From assembly GCF_029675105.1 (NCBI RefSeq), contig NZ_JAQQFV010000003.1:248001-312000 (forward strand): DNA of 64,000 bases, read 5' to 3'. Shown here piece by piece: positions 16,905 to 25,054 of the stretch; position 1 is the first letter of the stretch; every line of letters starts with the position of its first letter. This DNA comes from Nocardia anocheti (GTDB lineage: Bacteria; Actinomycetota; Actinomycetes; Mycobacteriales; Mycobacteriaceae). The notes beneath the pieces were generated by a model. The model saw only the letters and a list, made by a program, of their open reading frames with translations. It ran no database searches and was not told the origin of the DNA. The position numbers were made by a program, and so were the translations under genes.

Positions 16905-18284
16905 TTACCAGTAGCGCGGCACCAGCCCCCAGGACGCGAGCTCGGCGGTCACCTGTTCGCGCAGGCTCGCGCGGGTGGGGAACCGGTCCGGGTCGGCGCC
17001 GGTGACGGCGAGGGTGACGGTACGGCCGTCGGTGGAGAAGGACAGATTGACGCCGACCTCGACGCGGCGGAACATCGCCGGATCATTGGCGCACACCACC
17101 GGCCGCATGAGGACGGCGGCGGCGCGGTGCCCGGCGAAGTCGGCCACGCCCAGCGCGGATTCGCCGAGATTGGTGCACAGGCATTCCGGGGCCTTGGCGG
17201 TGCGGGCGAACCAGCGCAGGACCGCCCGCGGGAGCACCATCTGCAGTGGTTGCAGGTGTTGCTGGGCCGGGGTGGTGGCCGGGTCGCGGTAGGCGGTGGC
17301 GGCGCGTTTGACGGCCGCGCGGACGGCGGCCAGGTCGATGGGTTCGCCGGTGCGGTAGGTGACCGAGATCGGCAGGCCGGTGGTGGCGTTGGCGCGCGGA
17401 TCATCGGGGCCGCGCAGCGAATGGGGGACGTCGACGCGGATCTCGGCGGTGTCACCGACCCGGCCGCTGCGGCCGAGCAGTCCGGCGCCCAGGGCGATGA
17501 GCAGGCCGTTCGTCGTGCCCTGGTGGCGGCGGGCGGCCGCGTCCCACTGGTCCAGGTCGAGCTGCGCGACGAGGTCGGCCGGTGCCCATCGGGGCGGGAG
17601 GGGGAGTTCGGGCCGCGTCGGCCGCGGGTTGCGGGCGGGCTCGGTGACGGCGCGGCTCGCGATCGCCCCGCGGATACCGCGCCCGATGGCGCGGGTCTGT
17701 CCGGCCGCGTCGGACAGGTTCGCGCGGAACGGGTTTCGTGGCGCGACACCCACCAGGCTCCCGGAGCTGGCGCTCCGATCGGGTTCCTCGCCCGCGGCGA
17801 GCCGGTTCAGCGCGTCACCGACCGCGAACAGCACGGCCCCGCCGTCGGAGACGACATGCGAGGTCACCAGCGAGACCAGGGTTCCTCCGGAGGAGGTCGG
17901 TGCCGCCGAGAGTTGCCAGACCCGCCCGGTCGCCGGGTCGAAATCCACCCGGCTGCGGTCGAAGAACCAATCGAGTACGTCGTCTTCGGACACCGGTGTC
18001 GTGGCCAGGTCCAGGGGTAGCGAGTCCGTGGCGGGCAGCCAGTACGGGCGGGCGAAGGGCAGCGGTGCCGGATGGACACGTCGAGCCAGGAATCCCTGGG
18101 CCAGGTGCGCGTGCAGCCTGGTCGGTACCGCGTCGGGCAGGGGTTCGTCGAAGCGCCAGGCGAGTTGGTTGACCAGGGCGTTGCCGTAGAGGCTGTGCAG
18201 TTTCAGGAACAGGTCGTCGTCGGCGGTGAGCCGGTTGACGGCGGCGGGCGCGCGGGTGGTCGTCGCCGGGGCGGTGAGTGTCAT
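16905..18284 (-). CDS. Condensation-superfamily acyltransferase, operon 1 (paralogue of 44844-46229)
   Basis: 459 residues. The sequence opens with LTADDDLFLKLHSLYGNALV and has a CoA-dependent acyltransferase (condensation/PapA/WES-like) active-site motif: SHVVSDGG (about residues 141-148). The catalytic second His and the Asp-Gly are present but the first His of HHxxxDG is Ser. Other shared blocks are GTTNGLLIALGAGLLGRSGR (about 254-273), ATTGLPISVTYRTGEPI, and CLCTNLGESALG, which reads like the DFGWG-region equivalent. It ends in a SWGLVPRYW tail shared by the paralogue. Probably transfers an acyl group to a sugar or lipid. It is the last gene of the five-gene operon, 9 bp behind the DrrB permease. 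Confidence 0.72.
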   Translation of the reverse strand: MTLTAPATTTRAPAAVNRLTADDDLFLKLHSLYGNALVNQLAWRFDEPLPDAVPTRLHAHLAQGFLARRVHPAPLPFARPYWLPATDSLPLDLATTPVSEDDVLDWFFDRSRVDFDPATGRVWQLSAAPTSSGGTLVSLVTSHVVSDGGAVLFAVGDALNRLAAGEEPDRSASSGSLVGVAPRNPFRANLSDAAGQTRAIGRGIRGAIASRAVTEPARNPRPTRPELPLPPRWAPADLVAQLDLDQWDAAARRHQGTTNGLLIALGAGLLGRSGRVGDTAEIRVDVPHSLRGPDDPRANATTGLPISVTYRTGEPIDLAAVRAAVKRAATAYRDPATTPAQQHLQPLQMVLPRAVLRWFARTAKAPECLCTNLGESALGVADFAGHRAAAVLMRPVVCANDPAMFRRVEVGVNLSFSTDGRTVTLAVTGADPDRFPTRASLREQVTAELASWGLVPRYW

Positions 18285-18293
18285 GGGAACTCC

Positions 18294-19121
18294 TCAGCGG
18301 GCACGCAGGGTGCGGACGGTCAGGGGCGCGAAGACGGCGGCGACGACGAGCGAGGCCACGATCGACCACAGCGCGTCGGCGCCGACCACCCCGTCCTCGG
18401 CGAGGGTGCGCACCGCCGACACCAGATAGGACACCGGGTTGTAGTCGGAGACGACGGCGAGCCAGGTGGGCATCACGTCCTCGGGAACCAGCGCGTTGGA
18501 GGCGAAACTGAGGAAGGTCAGCACCAGCATCGACATCCCCTGCACCGCGGCGGGCCGCGCCACGGTGACACCGATGAAGGCGAACAGCCAGCTGATCGCG
18601 GTGGTGGCCAGCACCACCAGCACCGCCCCGGCGGCGAAGCCGAACGGATGCTCGGGTCGGTATCCCATGGCGAACCCGACGATCACCACCGTCGTCGCGG
18701 CGAGGACATAGCGCGTGGCCCCGGCCAGCAGCGCGCCCGCGACCGGCGCGGAGCGCGCGATCGGCATGGCCACGAACCGGTCGAAGACGCCGGAGCGGAT
18801 GTCCTCGGACAGTTGTACACCGGTGGCCACCGAGGAGGTGAGCACGATCTGCACGAGCACACCGGGAATGAGGATCGGCAGATACGCCTGCATGCTTCCG
18901 GCGATGGCGGTGCCGAAGATGCTGCCGAACAGCACCGGGCCGACGATGGGCAGTAGCAGCGCGTCGTAGAGCAACTGGGGGCTGTGGCGGAAGGTGAGCA
19001 GGCCGCGCCAGGCCATCATCAGCGAGTGGAACAGCGCGGCGCGCGGTCCGACGCGGGTGACGCGGGGACGGCGGTCGATGGTCGTGGGCGCGGGGGCGAT
19101 CTCGGTGGTGGTGACGGTCAT
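18294..19121 (-). CDS. ABC-2 type permease, DrrB-like, operon 1
   Basis: 275 residues with six predicted membrane segments. The N-terminal cytoplasmic part ends in HSLMMAWRGLLTFRHSPQ. Then come LLYDALLLPIVGPVLFGSIF (TM1), YLPILIPGVLVQIVLTSSV (TM2), the cytoplasmic loop SGVFDRFVAMPIARSAPVAG, YVLAATTVVIVGFAMGY, FAAGAVLVVLATTAISWLF, and a last pair ending WSIVASLVVAAVFAPLTVRT. This is the daunorubicin/PDIM-type exporter permease layout. It works with the ATPase encoded 24 bp upstream. The likely cargo is the glycosylated, acylated lipid made by the operon (inference). Confidence 0.9.
   Translation of the reverse strand: MTVTTTEIAPAPTTIDRRPRVTRVGPRAALFHSLMMAWRGLLTFRHSPQLLYDALLLPIVGPVLFGSIFGTAIAGSMQAYLPILIPGVLVQIVLTSSVATGVQLSEDIRSGVFDRFVAMPIARSAPVAGALLAGATRYVLAATTVVIVGFAMGYRPEHPFGFAAGAVLVVLATTAISWLFAFIGVTVARPAAVQGMSMLVLTFLSFASNALVPEDVMPTWLAVVSDYNPVSYLVSAVRTLAEDGVVGADALWSIVASLVVAAVFAPLTVRTLRAR
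18979..19019. repeat. 41-bp exact match with 46925-46965
   Basis: Identical in both permease genes and in the same orientation, coding for the conserved end of the N-terminal domain (LLTFRHSP region). Direct repeats of this kind, about 28 kb apart, could recombine. Confidence 0.8.
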
Positions 19122-19145
19122 GACGGCCTCGGACTTTCGCGGGGA

Positions 19146-20084
19146 TCAGGCGGCGGTGCCGGTGAGAGCGAGGAAGACCTCGTTGAGATCGGGACGGTCG
19201 ACGGCGAAGCCGCGCAACGGGATTCCGGCCGCTCGGCAGGCGGCGACGATATCGGCCGCCGGACCGGCATCGGCCAGGGCGACGGTGAGGGTGCCCGCCG
19301 ACGAGCCCTCCGGGATCTGTCCGGTGAGCCCGACGACGATGGCCTCGGCGCGGGCGGAATCCGCGGGATCGGCGAGGTCCAGGCGCAGCACCTGCTCACC
19401 GATGGAGGACTTCAGTTCGCTGGCGGTGCCCTCGGCGACCACCGCGCCACGGTCGACGACGGCGATGCGGTCGGCGAGCGCGTCGGCCTCCTCGAGGTAC
19501 TGGGTGGTGAGCAGCACGGTCGCGCCCCGGCCGACCAGCCGCCGGATGACGCCCCACATCTTGTCGCGGGTGTGTGGGTCCAGGCCGGTGGTCGGTTCGT
19601 CGAGGAAGATCAGCGGTGGATCGGTGATCAGCGTGGCCGCCAGATCGAGTCGGCGTCGCATGCCGCCGGAGAACTGCGCCACCGGACGATCGGTCACCGC
19701 GGACAACTCGAACTCCTCGAGCAGCTCGGCGCTCCGCGCGGCCGCACCACGGCGCGAGAAGCCGAGCAGGCGGGCGAACAGGCGCAGGTTCTCCCCGGCG
19801 GTGAGGGTTTCGTCGACGGAGGCGTACTGGCCGGTGAGCCCGATCATGGATCGCACGGCGGTGGCGTCGCGCGCGATGTCGTAACCGAAGATCTCGGCGC
19901 TGCCTCGATCGGGGCGCACGAGGGTGGCGAGCATGCGCACGGTGGTGGTCTTGCCCGCGCCGTTCGGGCCGAGCAGCGCGAAGACGGAACCGGCCGCGAC
20001 GGTGAGATCCACGCTGCCCACGGCCTGGAAATCGCCGTAGGACTTGCCGAGACCGGTGGTGCGGATGGCGAGGTCGGTGCTCAT
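19146..20084 (-). CDS. ABC transporter ATPase, DrrA-like, operon 1
   Basis: 312 residues. Complete nucleotide-binding domain: FALLGPNGAGKTTTVRMLAT (Walker A, about 33-52), a signature region read as VAQFSGGMRRRLDLAATLI (about 136-154) and LIFLDEPTTGLDP (Walker B). The extra C-terminal region of about 90 residues ends LRGFAVDRPDLNEVFLALTG, as in DrrA-type drug and lipid exporters. Its start overlaps the stop of the glycosyltransferase by 4 bp (ATGA), which implies coupled translation. Pairs with the DrrB-like permease downstream. Confidence 0.93.
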   Translation of the reverse strand: MSTDLAIRTTGLGKSYGDFQAVGSVDLTVAAGSVFALLGPNGAGKTTTVRMLATLVRPDRGSAEIFGYDIARDATAVRSMIGLTGQYASVDETLTAGENLRLFARLLGFSRRGAAARSAELLEEFELSAVTDRPVAQFSGGMRRRLDLAATLITDPPLIFLDEPTTGLDPHTRDKMWGVIRRLVGRGATVLLTTQYLEEADALADRIAVVDRGAVVAEGTASELKSSIGEQVLRLDLADPADSARAEAIVVGLTGQIPEGSSAGTLTVALADAGPAADIVAACRAAGIPLRGFAVDRPDLNEVFLALTGTAA

Positions 20085-21301
20085 CGGAGGCTCCTGGGGG
20101 AAGGGGTCGGGGCGGCCAGGGCAGCGACGGCGTCGGCGGCGCGGTCGACACCGTCGTCGGTGTAGTCCGTGGCGTACGCGGCCGCGCGCAGCACGATCTC
20201 GGGATCGGCGACCCGGTCGAGCAGGTCGGTGAGCCGGTCGCCGGTGAGGTCCTTCGCGCGAGCGGTCGCGGCCAGACCGAGATCCCGCAGGGCGGCGCCC
20301 CAGTAGGGCTGGTCGGCCTGGACCGAGCAGATCACCTGGGGTACACCGGCTTTCAATGCGGCTGCGGTGGTTCCGGCCCCGCCGTGGTGCACGACGGTGA
20401 CACAGCGCGGTAGTACGGCGGCGTGGTCGACGTGCGGGACGACCGCGACCTCGTCATCGATGCCCGGCGTGAGGGGACTCCAGCCGCTGGCGAGCAGCAG
20501 TCGTCGGCCCCGCCGCGCGCAGACCTCCCGCAGCATCGCGGCGAACTCGCGCGGATCGCCGACGTCCATCGACCCGAAACCCACGTAGACCGGCGCGCTG
20601 CCCGCGTCGAGCCAGGCGTCGAGTTCGGGGTCGGCGTGCGGTCGCAGCAGGCCGTCGCGGTCGGTCGGGAATCCGGTGAACGGTCCCTGGATCTCCGTGC
20701 GCAGACCGGGGAACAGGTCCGGGTCGTACGCCTGGATTCGCAGAGTGGCGGTGTCCGCCTCGGCACGCGGCAGGACCGGGGCGAGGGCGGCGGCCCGCAG
20801 TCCGGTGAGAACGGTCCACCCGAGCCGATGCACGGCGCCGGGCAGGCGCCGCGCCCACCGGGCCGGGACGACCGGGACGGCGGCGTTGGGCTGGATCGGG
20901 AAGAAGTGCAGCGCGGCGAACGGCAGTCCGTGCGCTCGCGCCGTGGCGGCCGCGGCTTCTTCCCCCGCCATCCCAGCCACCACCACATCGTGTCCGGGAA
21001 CGAGGAAGCGCAGGTCACGCACCATTTCCGGTACCCCGCGCCGCTGGAGATCGATCGTGGCGCGGAGTCGAGCCAGGGGATCGCGGGCGCCGAACCGGGT
21101 GTCGGTGCGTTGCGCCAGCAAGAGCGCGGCGCTGTCGTAGCCGTACGGCACGGCCGCGATGCCGTGTGCCTCGGCGAAGGGAACGAGGTTCGGTGCCAGC
21201 GCGAGCGTCACCTCGTGACCGCGCTCGCGCAGGGCCCGCGCCAGCAGGATGCCGGGTTGCGCGTCGCCCCGGCTGCCGGTGAACGCCAACAGTGCCCGCA
21301 T
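20081..21301 (-). CDS. GT1-family glycosyltransferase (UGT/MGT type), operon 1
   Basis: 406 residues, GT-B fold. It starts with MRALLAFTGSRGDAQPGILL, the acceptor-domain opening of this group (SxGDxxP). The nucleotide-sugar site is VVHHGGAGTTAAALKAGVPQ (about 302-321), followed by VQADQPYWGAALRDLGL with the Asp-Gln pair that contacts the sugar. VYVGFGSMD (about 239-247) precedes the second domain. Enzymes of this type glycosylate lipids, polyketides or lipopeptides, as in mycobacterial glycopeptidolipid and phenolic glycolipid pathways. It follows the condensation-type acyltransferase by 4 bp and overlaps the DrrA gene, so it belongs to the same biosynthesis/export unit. Confidence 0.9.
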   Translation of the reverse strand: MRALLAFTGSRGDAQPGILLARALRERGHEVTLALAPNLVPFAEAHGIAAVPYGYDSAALLLAQRTDTRFGARDPLARLRATIDLQRRGVPEMVRDLRFLVPGHDVVVAGMAGEEAAAATARAHGLPFAALHFFPIQPNAAVPVVPARWARRLPGAVHRLGWTVLTGLRAAALAPVLPRAEADTATLRIQAYDPDLFPGLRTEIQGPFTGFPTDRDGLLRPHADPELDAWLDAGSAPVYVGFGSMDVGDPREFAAMLREVCARRGRRLLLASGWSPLTPGIDDEVAVVPHVDHAAVLPRCVTVVHHGGAGTTAAALKAGVPQVICSVQADQPYWGAALRDLGLAATARAKDLTGDRLTDLLDRVADPEIVLRAAAYATDYTDDGVDRAADAVAALAAPTPSPRSLR

Positions 21302-21305
21302 CGGC

Positions 21306-22793
21306 TCACACCACCTGAGCCGCGCCGGTCAGCGGGTCCGGGGCGCCGTCGCGGTCCGGGGTCGCCGTCGGCGAGTGCGCGTGGCCGACCGGGTCGGCGG
21401 GCGTCGGCGCGGCGGCGAGCTCCGTGTGCTGCGGCACGGACGCCATGGCGGTGATCGCGCGCAGGGCGTGGCCGAACTCGGTGAGGAATTCCTCCATCGC
21501 GTCCGCGGCGAAACCGGCCGGGTAGCGGGTGGAGACGTAGAGTCCGTCGGCGGCGCGCACCACCCACAGGAACACCTCGTCGGGGGAGTACGACTCGGCG
21601 CGCAGGGTACGTCCGCGCAGGTCGGCGACGAGTTCGTAACCGGGCAGCACGCGGATGTCGAGGAAGGAGACGCCGAAGCGCGGCGTCTCGGCGACCTCGA
21701 GCAGTTCCAGGACCCGGTTCCACGACGCGTCGCCCGCTGTCCTGGCGCGACGCAGGGCCGCGCGGGAGCGGTCGAGTGCGTCGGCGATGCCGTCGGTGTC
21801 GTCGAGGGCGATCTCGACCGGCACCACATTGACGAACCAGCCCATCGATTCCAGCCAGCGCAGATCCGGACGGGTCGCGATCGGCATCACTGTGCGCAAC
21901 CCGCCGTCGCCGAAGCGCTGCCGGTTGGCCAGCGCTAGCGCGGCGAACACCGCCACCGACATGCGGTGCCGGACCGCGTCGAGTGCGGCCTCGACCCGCT
22001 CGAGGTCGACCAGATCGAGGATCCGGCGCGACACGCTGGGCTGCGGCAGGCCCGCCTCGACCGGGCGCTGGGCCCGCGGGGCGAAGCGCGGCATGGACCC
22101 GTCGGCTAGGAAGTCCCGCCAGGTCGCGACGGCGGGGCTGTTCGGATCGATCGCGGCGGCGGCCGCCCGCTCGAGCACCGCGTAATCGGCGGAACTACCG
22201 AAGGTGGCCGAGGCGCGGGCGGGTAGCCCGGCGACGGCCTCGGTGTAGAGGGCGCGCAGTTCCAGGATCAGGATGGCCTGCGAATAGGCGTCCAGCACCG
22301 AATGGTCGGCCGCGACCAGCACCGTGAAATCGCCGGTGTCGCGATGATCGACGGTGGCGGCCAGGCAGTGCGGCCACACCAGCGGGGACAGACGCAGTTC
22401 CAGTGCGCCACGCAGGAATTCGTTGATCTCGGTGCCGTCGGTGAGGTCCTCGATCGGCTGTTCGACGATGACGAGCTCGTCGGCGGCCGCGGTCGAGCGG
22501 GTCCGAGCGGCCGCGTCGACGGTGGTGCGCAGGCCCTCGTGCCGCGCGTGCCAGCGCCGCAGCGTCTCCCGCCAGGCCGCGGCCTCGAACGGGGCGTCCA
22601 TCTCGAAGACGGTGCCGATCCAGCGGCCCCGACCCGGCAGCGGGTCGGCGGGGTCGACACCGGCGCAGTAGCCCGCGTGCACGCTGGTGAGCGGGCGTGC
22701 GTCGGGCCGCCAGGCGGCGGCGGGCAGTTCGGGAGTCCAGATCGACAATGTCCCGGAACGGATCTCGAATTCGGACAAATGGGTGTATTCCAT
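21306..22793 (-). CDS. PapA/condensation-type acyltransferase, operon 1
   Basis: 495 residues from the ATG at 22793; the paralogue in operon 2 has the same MEYTHLSEF beginning, which supports this start over a longer frame. The active-site motif is AADHSVLDAYSQ (about residues 174-185): His retained, first His replaced by Asp, final Gly replaced by Ala. Other blocks are GRGRWIGTVFEMDAPFE (about 54-70), FVNVVPVEIAL and FGVSFLDIRVLPGYEL (solvent-channel side). The layout is like mycobacterial PapA proteins that acylate trehalose or other glycolipids. The last 55 residues are a Pro/Ala-rich tail missing from the paralogue. First gene of operon 1. Confidence 0.82.
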   Translation of the reverse strand: MEYTHLSEFEIRSGTLSIWTPELPAAAWRPDARPLTSVHAGYCAGVDPADPLPGRGRWIGTVFEMDAPFEAAAWRETLRRWHARHEGLRTTVDAAARTRSTAAADELVIVEQPIEDLTDGTEINEFLRGALELRLSPLVWPHCLAATVDHRDTGDFTVLVAADHSVLDAYSQAILILELRALYTEAVAGLPARASATFGSSADYAVLERAAAAAIDPNSPAVATWRDFLADGSMPRFAPRAQRPVEAGLPQPSVSRRILDLVDLERVEAALDAVRHRMSVAVFAALALANRQRFGDGGLRTVMPIATRPDLRWLESMGWFVNVVPVEIALDDTDGIADALDRSRAALRRARTAGDASWNRVLELLEVAETPRFGVSFLDIRVLPGYELVADLRGRTLRAESYSPDEVFLWVVRAADGLYVSTRYPAGFAADAMEEFLTEFGHALRAITAMASVPQHTELAAAPTPADPVGHAHSPTATPDRDGAPDPLTGAAQVV

Positions 22794-23211
22794 GACCGGG
22801 TTCACCTCGTGACGAATACAGGCCGAAGCGGCGGAAGACGGATTCGAAAAGGGGCACGTCGATGTGACACCACTGTTGCTCTGGAACTTCGACGGTGGAT
22901 ATTCCCGGGGAAGCCTCGGCGCGTTCGATGCTATAGCCAGCGAGCGGAAATACATGTCTGTGAGTGCCGTCACTGATTCGCTGAACAAAAAGGTCGGTGG
23001 AAGATTATTCGTGCGATCCTTCGAGGACTGTCGCTGGCGCACAGAATGTTTCGGACGGAATTATCGGTGGACGCCGATGTCCGTCGAGAGTTTTGTTCAC
23101 GTGCGGTCGATGGGCGGTGTCGGCGTCGTCACAATCGCGAGGACCTGTTGTCCGGTGCCGTTTTCCGTCCGTTCACTCTGGGCGATGTCGGCGGCGAGGA
23201 AAGTATCGGAA
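22794..23211. other. AT-richer leader region of operon 1
   Basis: 418 bases with no convincing gene. GC content is visibly lower than in flanking genes, with runs such as GAACAAAAAGG and GAAGATTATTCG. It must contain the minus-strand promoter of operon 1 close to 22793. No iron box like that at 44806 was found here. Confidence 0.5.
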
Positions 23212-24516
23212 TCAGCCGCCGCGGAAGGCCAGGTCCCGCAACCGGACCCAATCGAGCGTGGGTGCGGTGGGCGGTGTTCCCGGGCGGTTCCGAGGCACCC
23301 ATACCCGGAGTGCGCCGGGCTCGACGACACAGCGCACCGGGGTGTCGAGCTCGAGCGACTCGCCGTCGACGCCGACCGGGATGCATGGCGCGTCGGCGTC
23401 GACGGTGACCTCGGTCGTGGTCCGCTGGGTCAGGCCGCGGCTGCGCGTGCGACGGATCAGGCCGACCGCGTCGCGGGTGTTCGTGACGCTGACGGTGACC
23501 GCGCCCAGCAGGCCGCGATCGAGCCGTTCCCGGCGGCTCAGACCGGCCAGATCGCTGGTGCCGTACGGATTGTTGCTCACCAGGACGGCCTGCGGGCCCG
23601 CGACGGGCGCGCCGTCGATGTTCGCGACGAGCCGGTGCCCGCGGTGGCCCGCGAGCAGGTCGGGCAGCAGGCGCAGGACCGTGGCGGTCTTGTCGTCGCG
23701 GTAGGCCGGACTGCGCACGATCTCGGCATAGACGCCGAAAGAGGCGTTGTTGACGAAGGGCAGGCCATTGATCCGACCCAGATCCACACGTAACTCCACG
23801 CCGTCGCGTAGCGCGTCGAGCCCGGCGGCGGGATCACCGCGATCCAGGCCGAGGTCCATCGCGAAGTGGTTGCGGGTCCCCGCGCTGATCACCAGGAACG
23901 GCAGCCCGTGCTCGGCCGCGACGCCCGCGACCAGCGCCTGCGTGCCGTCACCACCGGCGACGCCGAGCAGGTCAGCGCCCCGTGCGACGGCATCCCGGGC
24001 CAAGGCCGTGACATCGACGTCGCCGGTCAGCAGCACGACTTCGGCACCCAGTTCCTCGGCCCGGCGCCGCAGGTCGAACCGCTCGACCTTGCCGTCGCCG
24101 GAACGCGGATTCATGATCAGGAACGCCTGCCGGGCACGAGGAGCGGGCCGTTCGGGACCGGTGGTGTGCGAGGTTCCCGTGCGCAGCGCGATCCGCGCAC
24201 AGGCCAGGGCCGCCAGGGCCGCCGCGGCGGTCACCAGCACCACCCACAGCAGATGCGCGCGCACGAACAGGACCACGACGACGAGGGGTGTGAGCACCGC
24301 CAGGCCCATCGACACCCACCGCGGCGTCCCGTACCTGGTCAGCGACCAGTAGAGCGCGGCGGTGGTGACCACGACACCGCCGGTCCCGACGAGCAGCAGC
24401 GCGACCGTGCCCACCACCCCCGCGAACACCACCGGTACCGCGATCGCGACGGCGGCGAACAGATAGGCGGCCCTGGCCCACCAGTGCGAGCTCGACGGCG
24501 CGGTGTGCTCGGTCAT
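23212..24516 (-). CDS. Membrane-anchored diacylglycerol kinase-family lipid kinase
   Basis: 434 residues from the ATG at 24516 (a GTG at 24549 is also possible). The first 110 residues hold three to four membrane helices (YLFAAVAIAVPVVFAGVVG, VALLLVGTGGVVVTTAALYW, GLAVLTPLVVVVLFV, LWVVLVTAAAALAAL). The rest is a DAGK catalytic domain: FLIMNPRSGDGKVERFDLRR (about 135-154), the nucleotide-binding GVAGGDGTQALVAGVA (about 189-204), SAGTRNHFAMDLGL, and a C-terminal IPVGVDGESLELDTPVRC. Such enzymes phosphorylate diacylglycerol, sphingosine-like lipids or related alcohols. Located just upstream of operon 1 on the same strand, separated by 418 bp, so a role in the same lipid is possible but unproven. 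Confidence 0.88.
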   Translation of the reverse strand: MTEHTAPSSSHWWARAAYLFAAVAIAVPVVFAGVVGTVALLLVGTGGVVVTTAALYWSLTRYGTPRWVSMGLAVLTPLVVVVLFVRAHLLWVVLVTAAAALAALACARIALRTGTSHTTGPERPAPRARQAFLIMNPRSGDGKVERFDLRRRAEELGAEVVLLTGDVDVTALARDAVARGADLLGVAGGDGTQALVAGVAAEHGLPFLVISAGTRNHFAMDLGLDRGDPAAGLDALRDGVELRVDLGRINGLPFVNNASFGVYAEIVRSPAYRDDKTATVLRLLPDLLAGHRGHRLVANIDGAPVAGPQAVLVSNNPYGTSDLAGLSRRERLDRGLLGAVTVSVTNTRDAVGLIRRTRSRGLTQRTTTEVTVDADAPCIPVGVDGESLELDTPVRCVVEPGALRVWVPRNRPGTPPTAPTLDWVRLRDLAFRGG

Positions 24517-24562
24517 GGCGTGGACGACCGGTCCGTCTCCGTCGCGCACGATCCGGTGATTG

Positions 24563-24994
24563 TCAGTGTCGGGGCTGCCAGGTGCTGACCGCCCAGATGA
24601 CGAGCACGCTGAGCGCGATGATCACGATCGACCACGCCGGGTAGTACGGCAGGGAAAGGAAATTCGCGACGATCACCAAGGCCGCGACGGCCAACGCGGC
24701 GTAACGGCCCCACGCCGCACCCAGGACCAGACCGACGCCGACGAGCAGTCCCAGCACGCCGAGGATCACATGGACCCAGCCCCAGGTGGTCGTATCGAAC
24801 CGGTACACATATTCGACTCCGGCGACATACAAGGCGTCGTCGGCGAGCGCGGCGATGCCCTGCAATACCGAGACCGCCGCCATGATGAGCAACAGGCACG
24901 CGGCCACCACGGAAATTCCCTCCGCGACGGCCTGTTTCTGAAATGGTTCCGCCACCGGCGGTGTGGTGTGCGTCGACGCTGTATCTCCGGTCAT
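24563..24994 (-). CDS. DUF7144-like four-helix membrane protein
   Basis: 143 residues with four membrane segments: ISVVAACLLLIMAAVSVLQG, WVHVILGVLGLLVGVGLVLG, RYAALAVAALVIVANFLSLP and SIVIIALSVLVIWAVST. The motif YRFDTTTWGWVHVILG followed by NFLSLPYYPAWSIVIIALSV is typical of the actinobacterial family called DUF7144. Function unknown. It precedes the lipid kinase by 46 bp on the same strand and may be co-transcribed with it. Confidence 0.8.
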   Translation of the reverse strand: MTGDTASTHTTPPVAEPFQKQAVAEGISVVAACLLLIMAAVSVLQGIAALADDALYVAGVEYVYRFDTTTWGWVHVILGVLGLLVGVGLVLGAAWGRYAALAVAALVIVANFLSLPYYPAWSIVIIALSVLVIWAVSTWQPRH

Positions 24995-25054
24995 TTCCGG
25001 CTCCTCGCGATGCGGAATAGCGCAGCCCCCGTGCCGAATTCTATCGGACCACGT

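Larger units (their letters stand above)
16905..22793 (-). repeat. Paralogous five-gene segment, copy 1
   Basis: This segment and 44844-50703 carry the same five genes in the same order, strand and with similar overlaps. The permease genes are the most alike, with an exact 41-bp match at 18979-19019 and 46925-46965. The acyltransferases and glycosyltransferases are clearly homologous but more diverged. The pattern indicates an old segmental duplication rather than a recent one. Confidence 0.8.

Noticed and set aside
15437..17005. 522-codon plus-strand frame opposite the GH15 gene
   Set aside because: Antisense shadow with low-complexity translation.
22794..23211. Iron box upstream of operon 1
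   Set aside because: No match to the TTAGG-N-CCTAA type was seen in the leader of operon 1.
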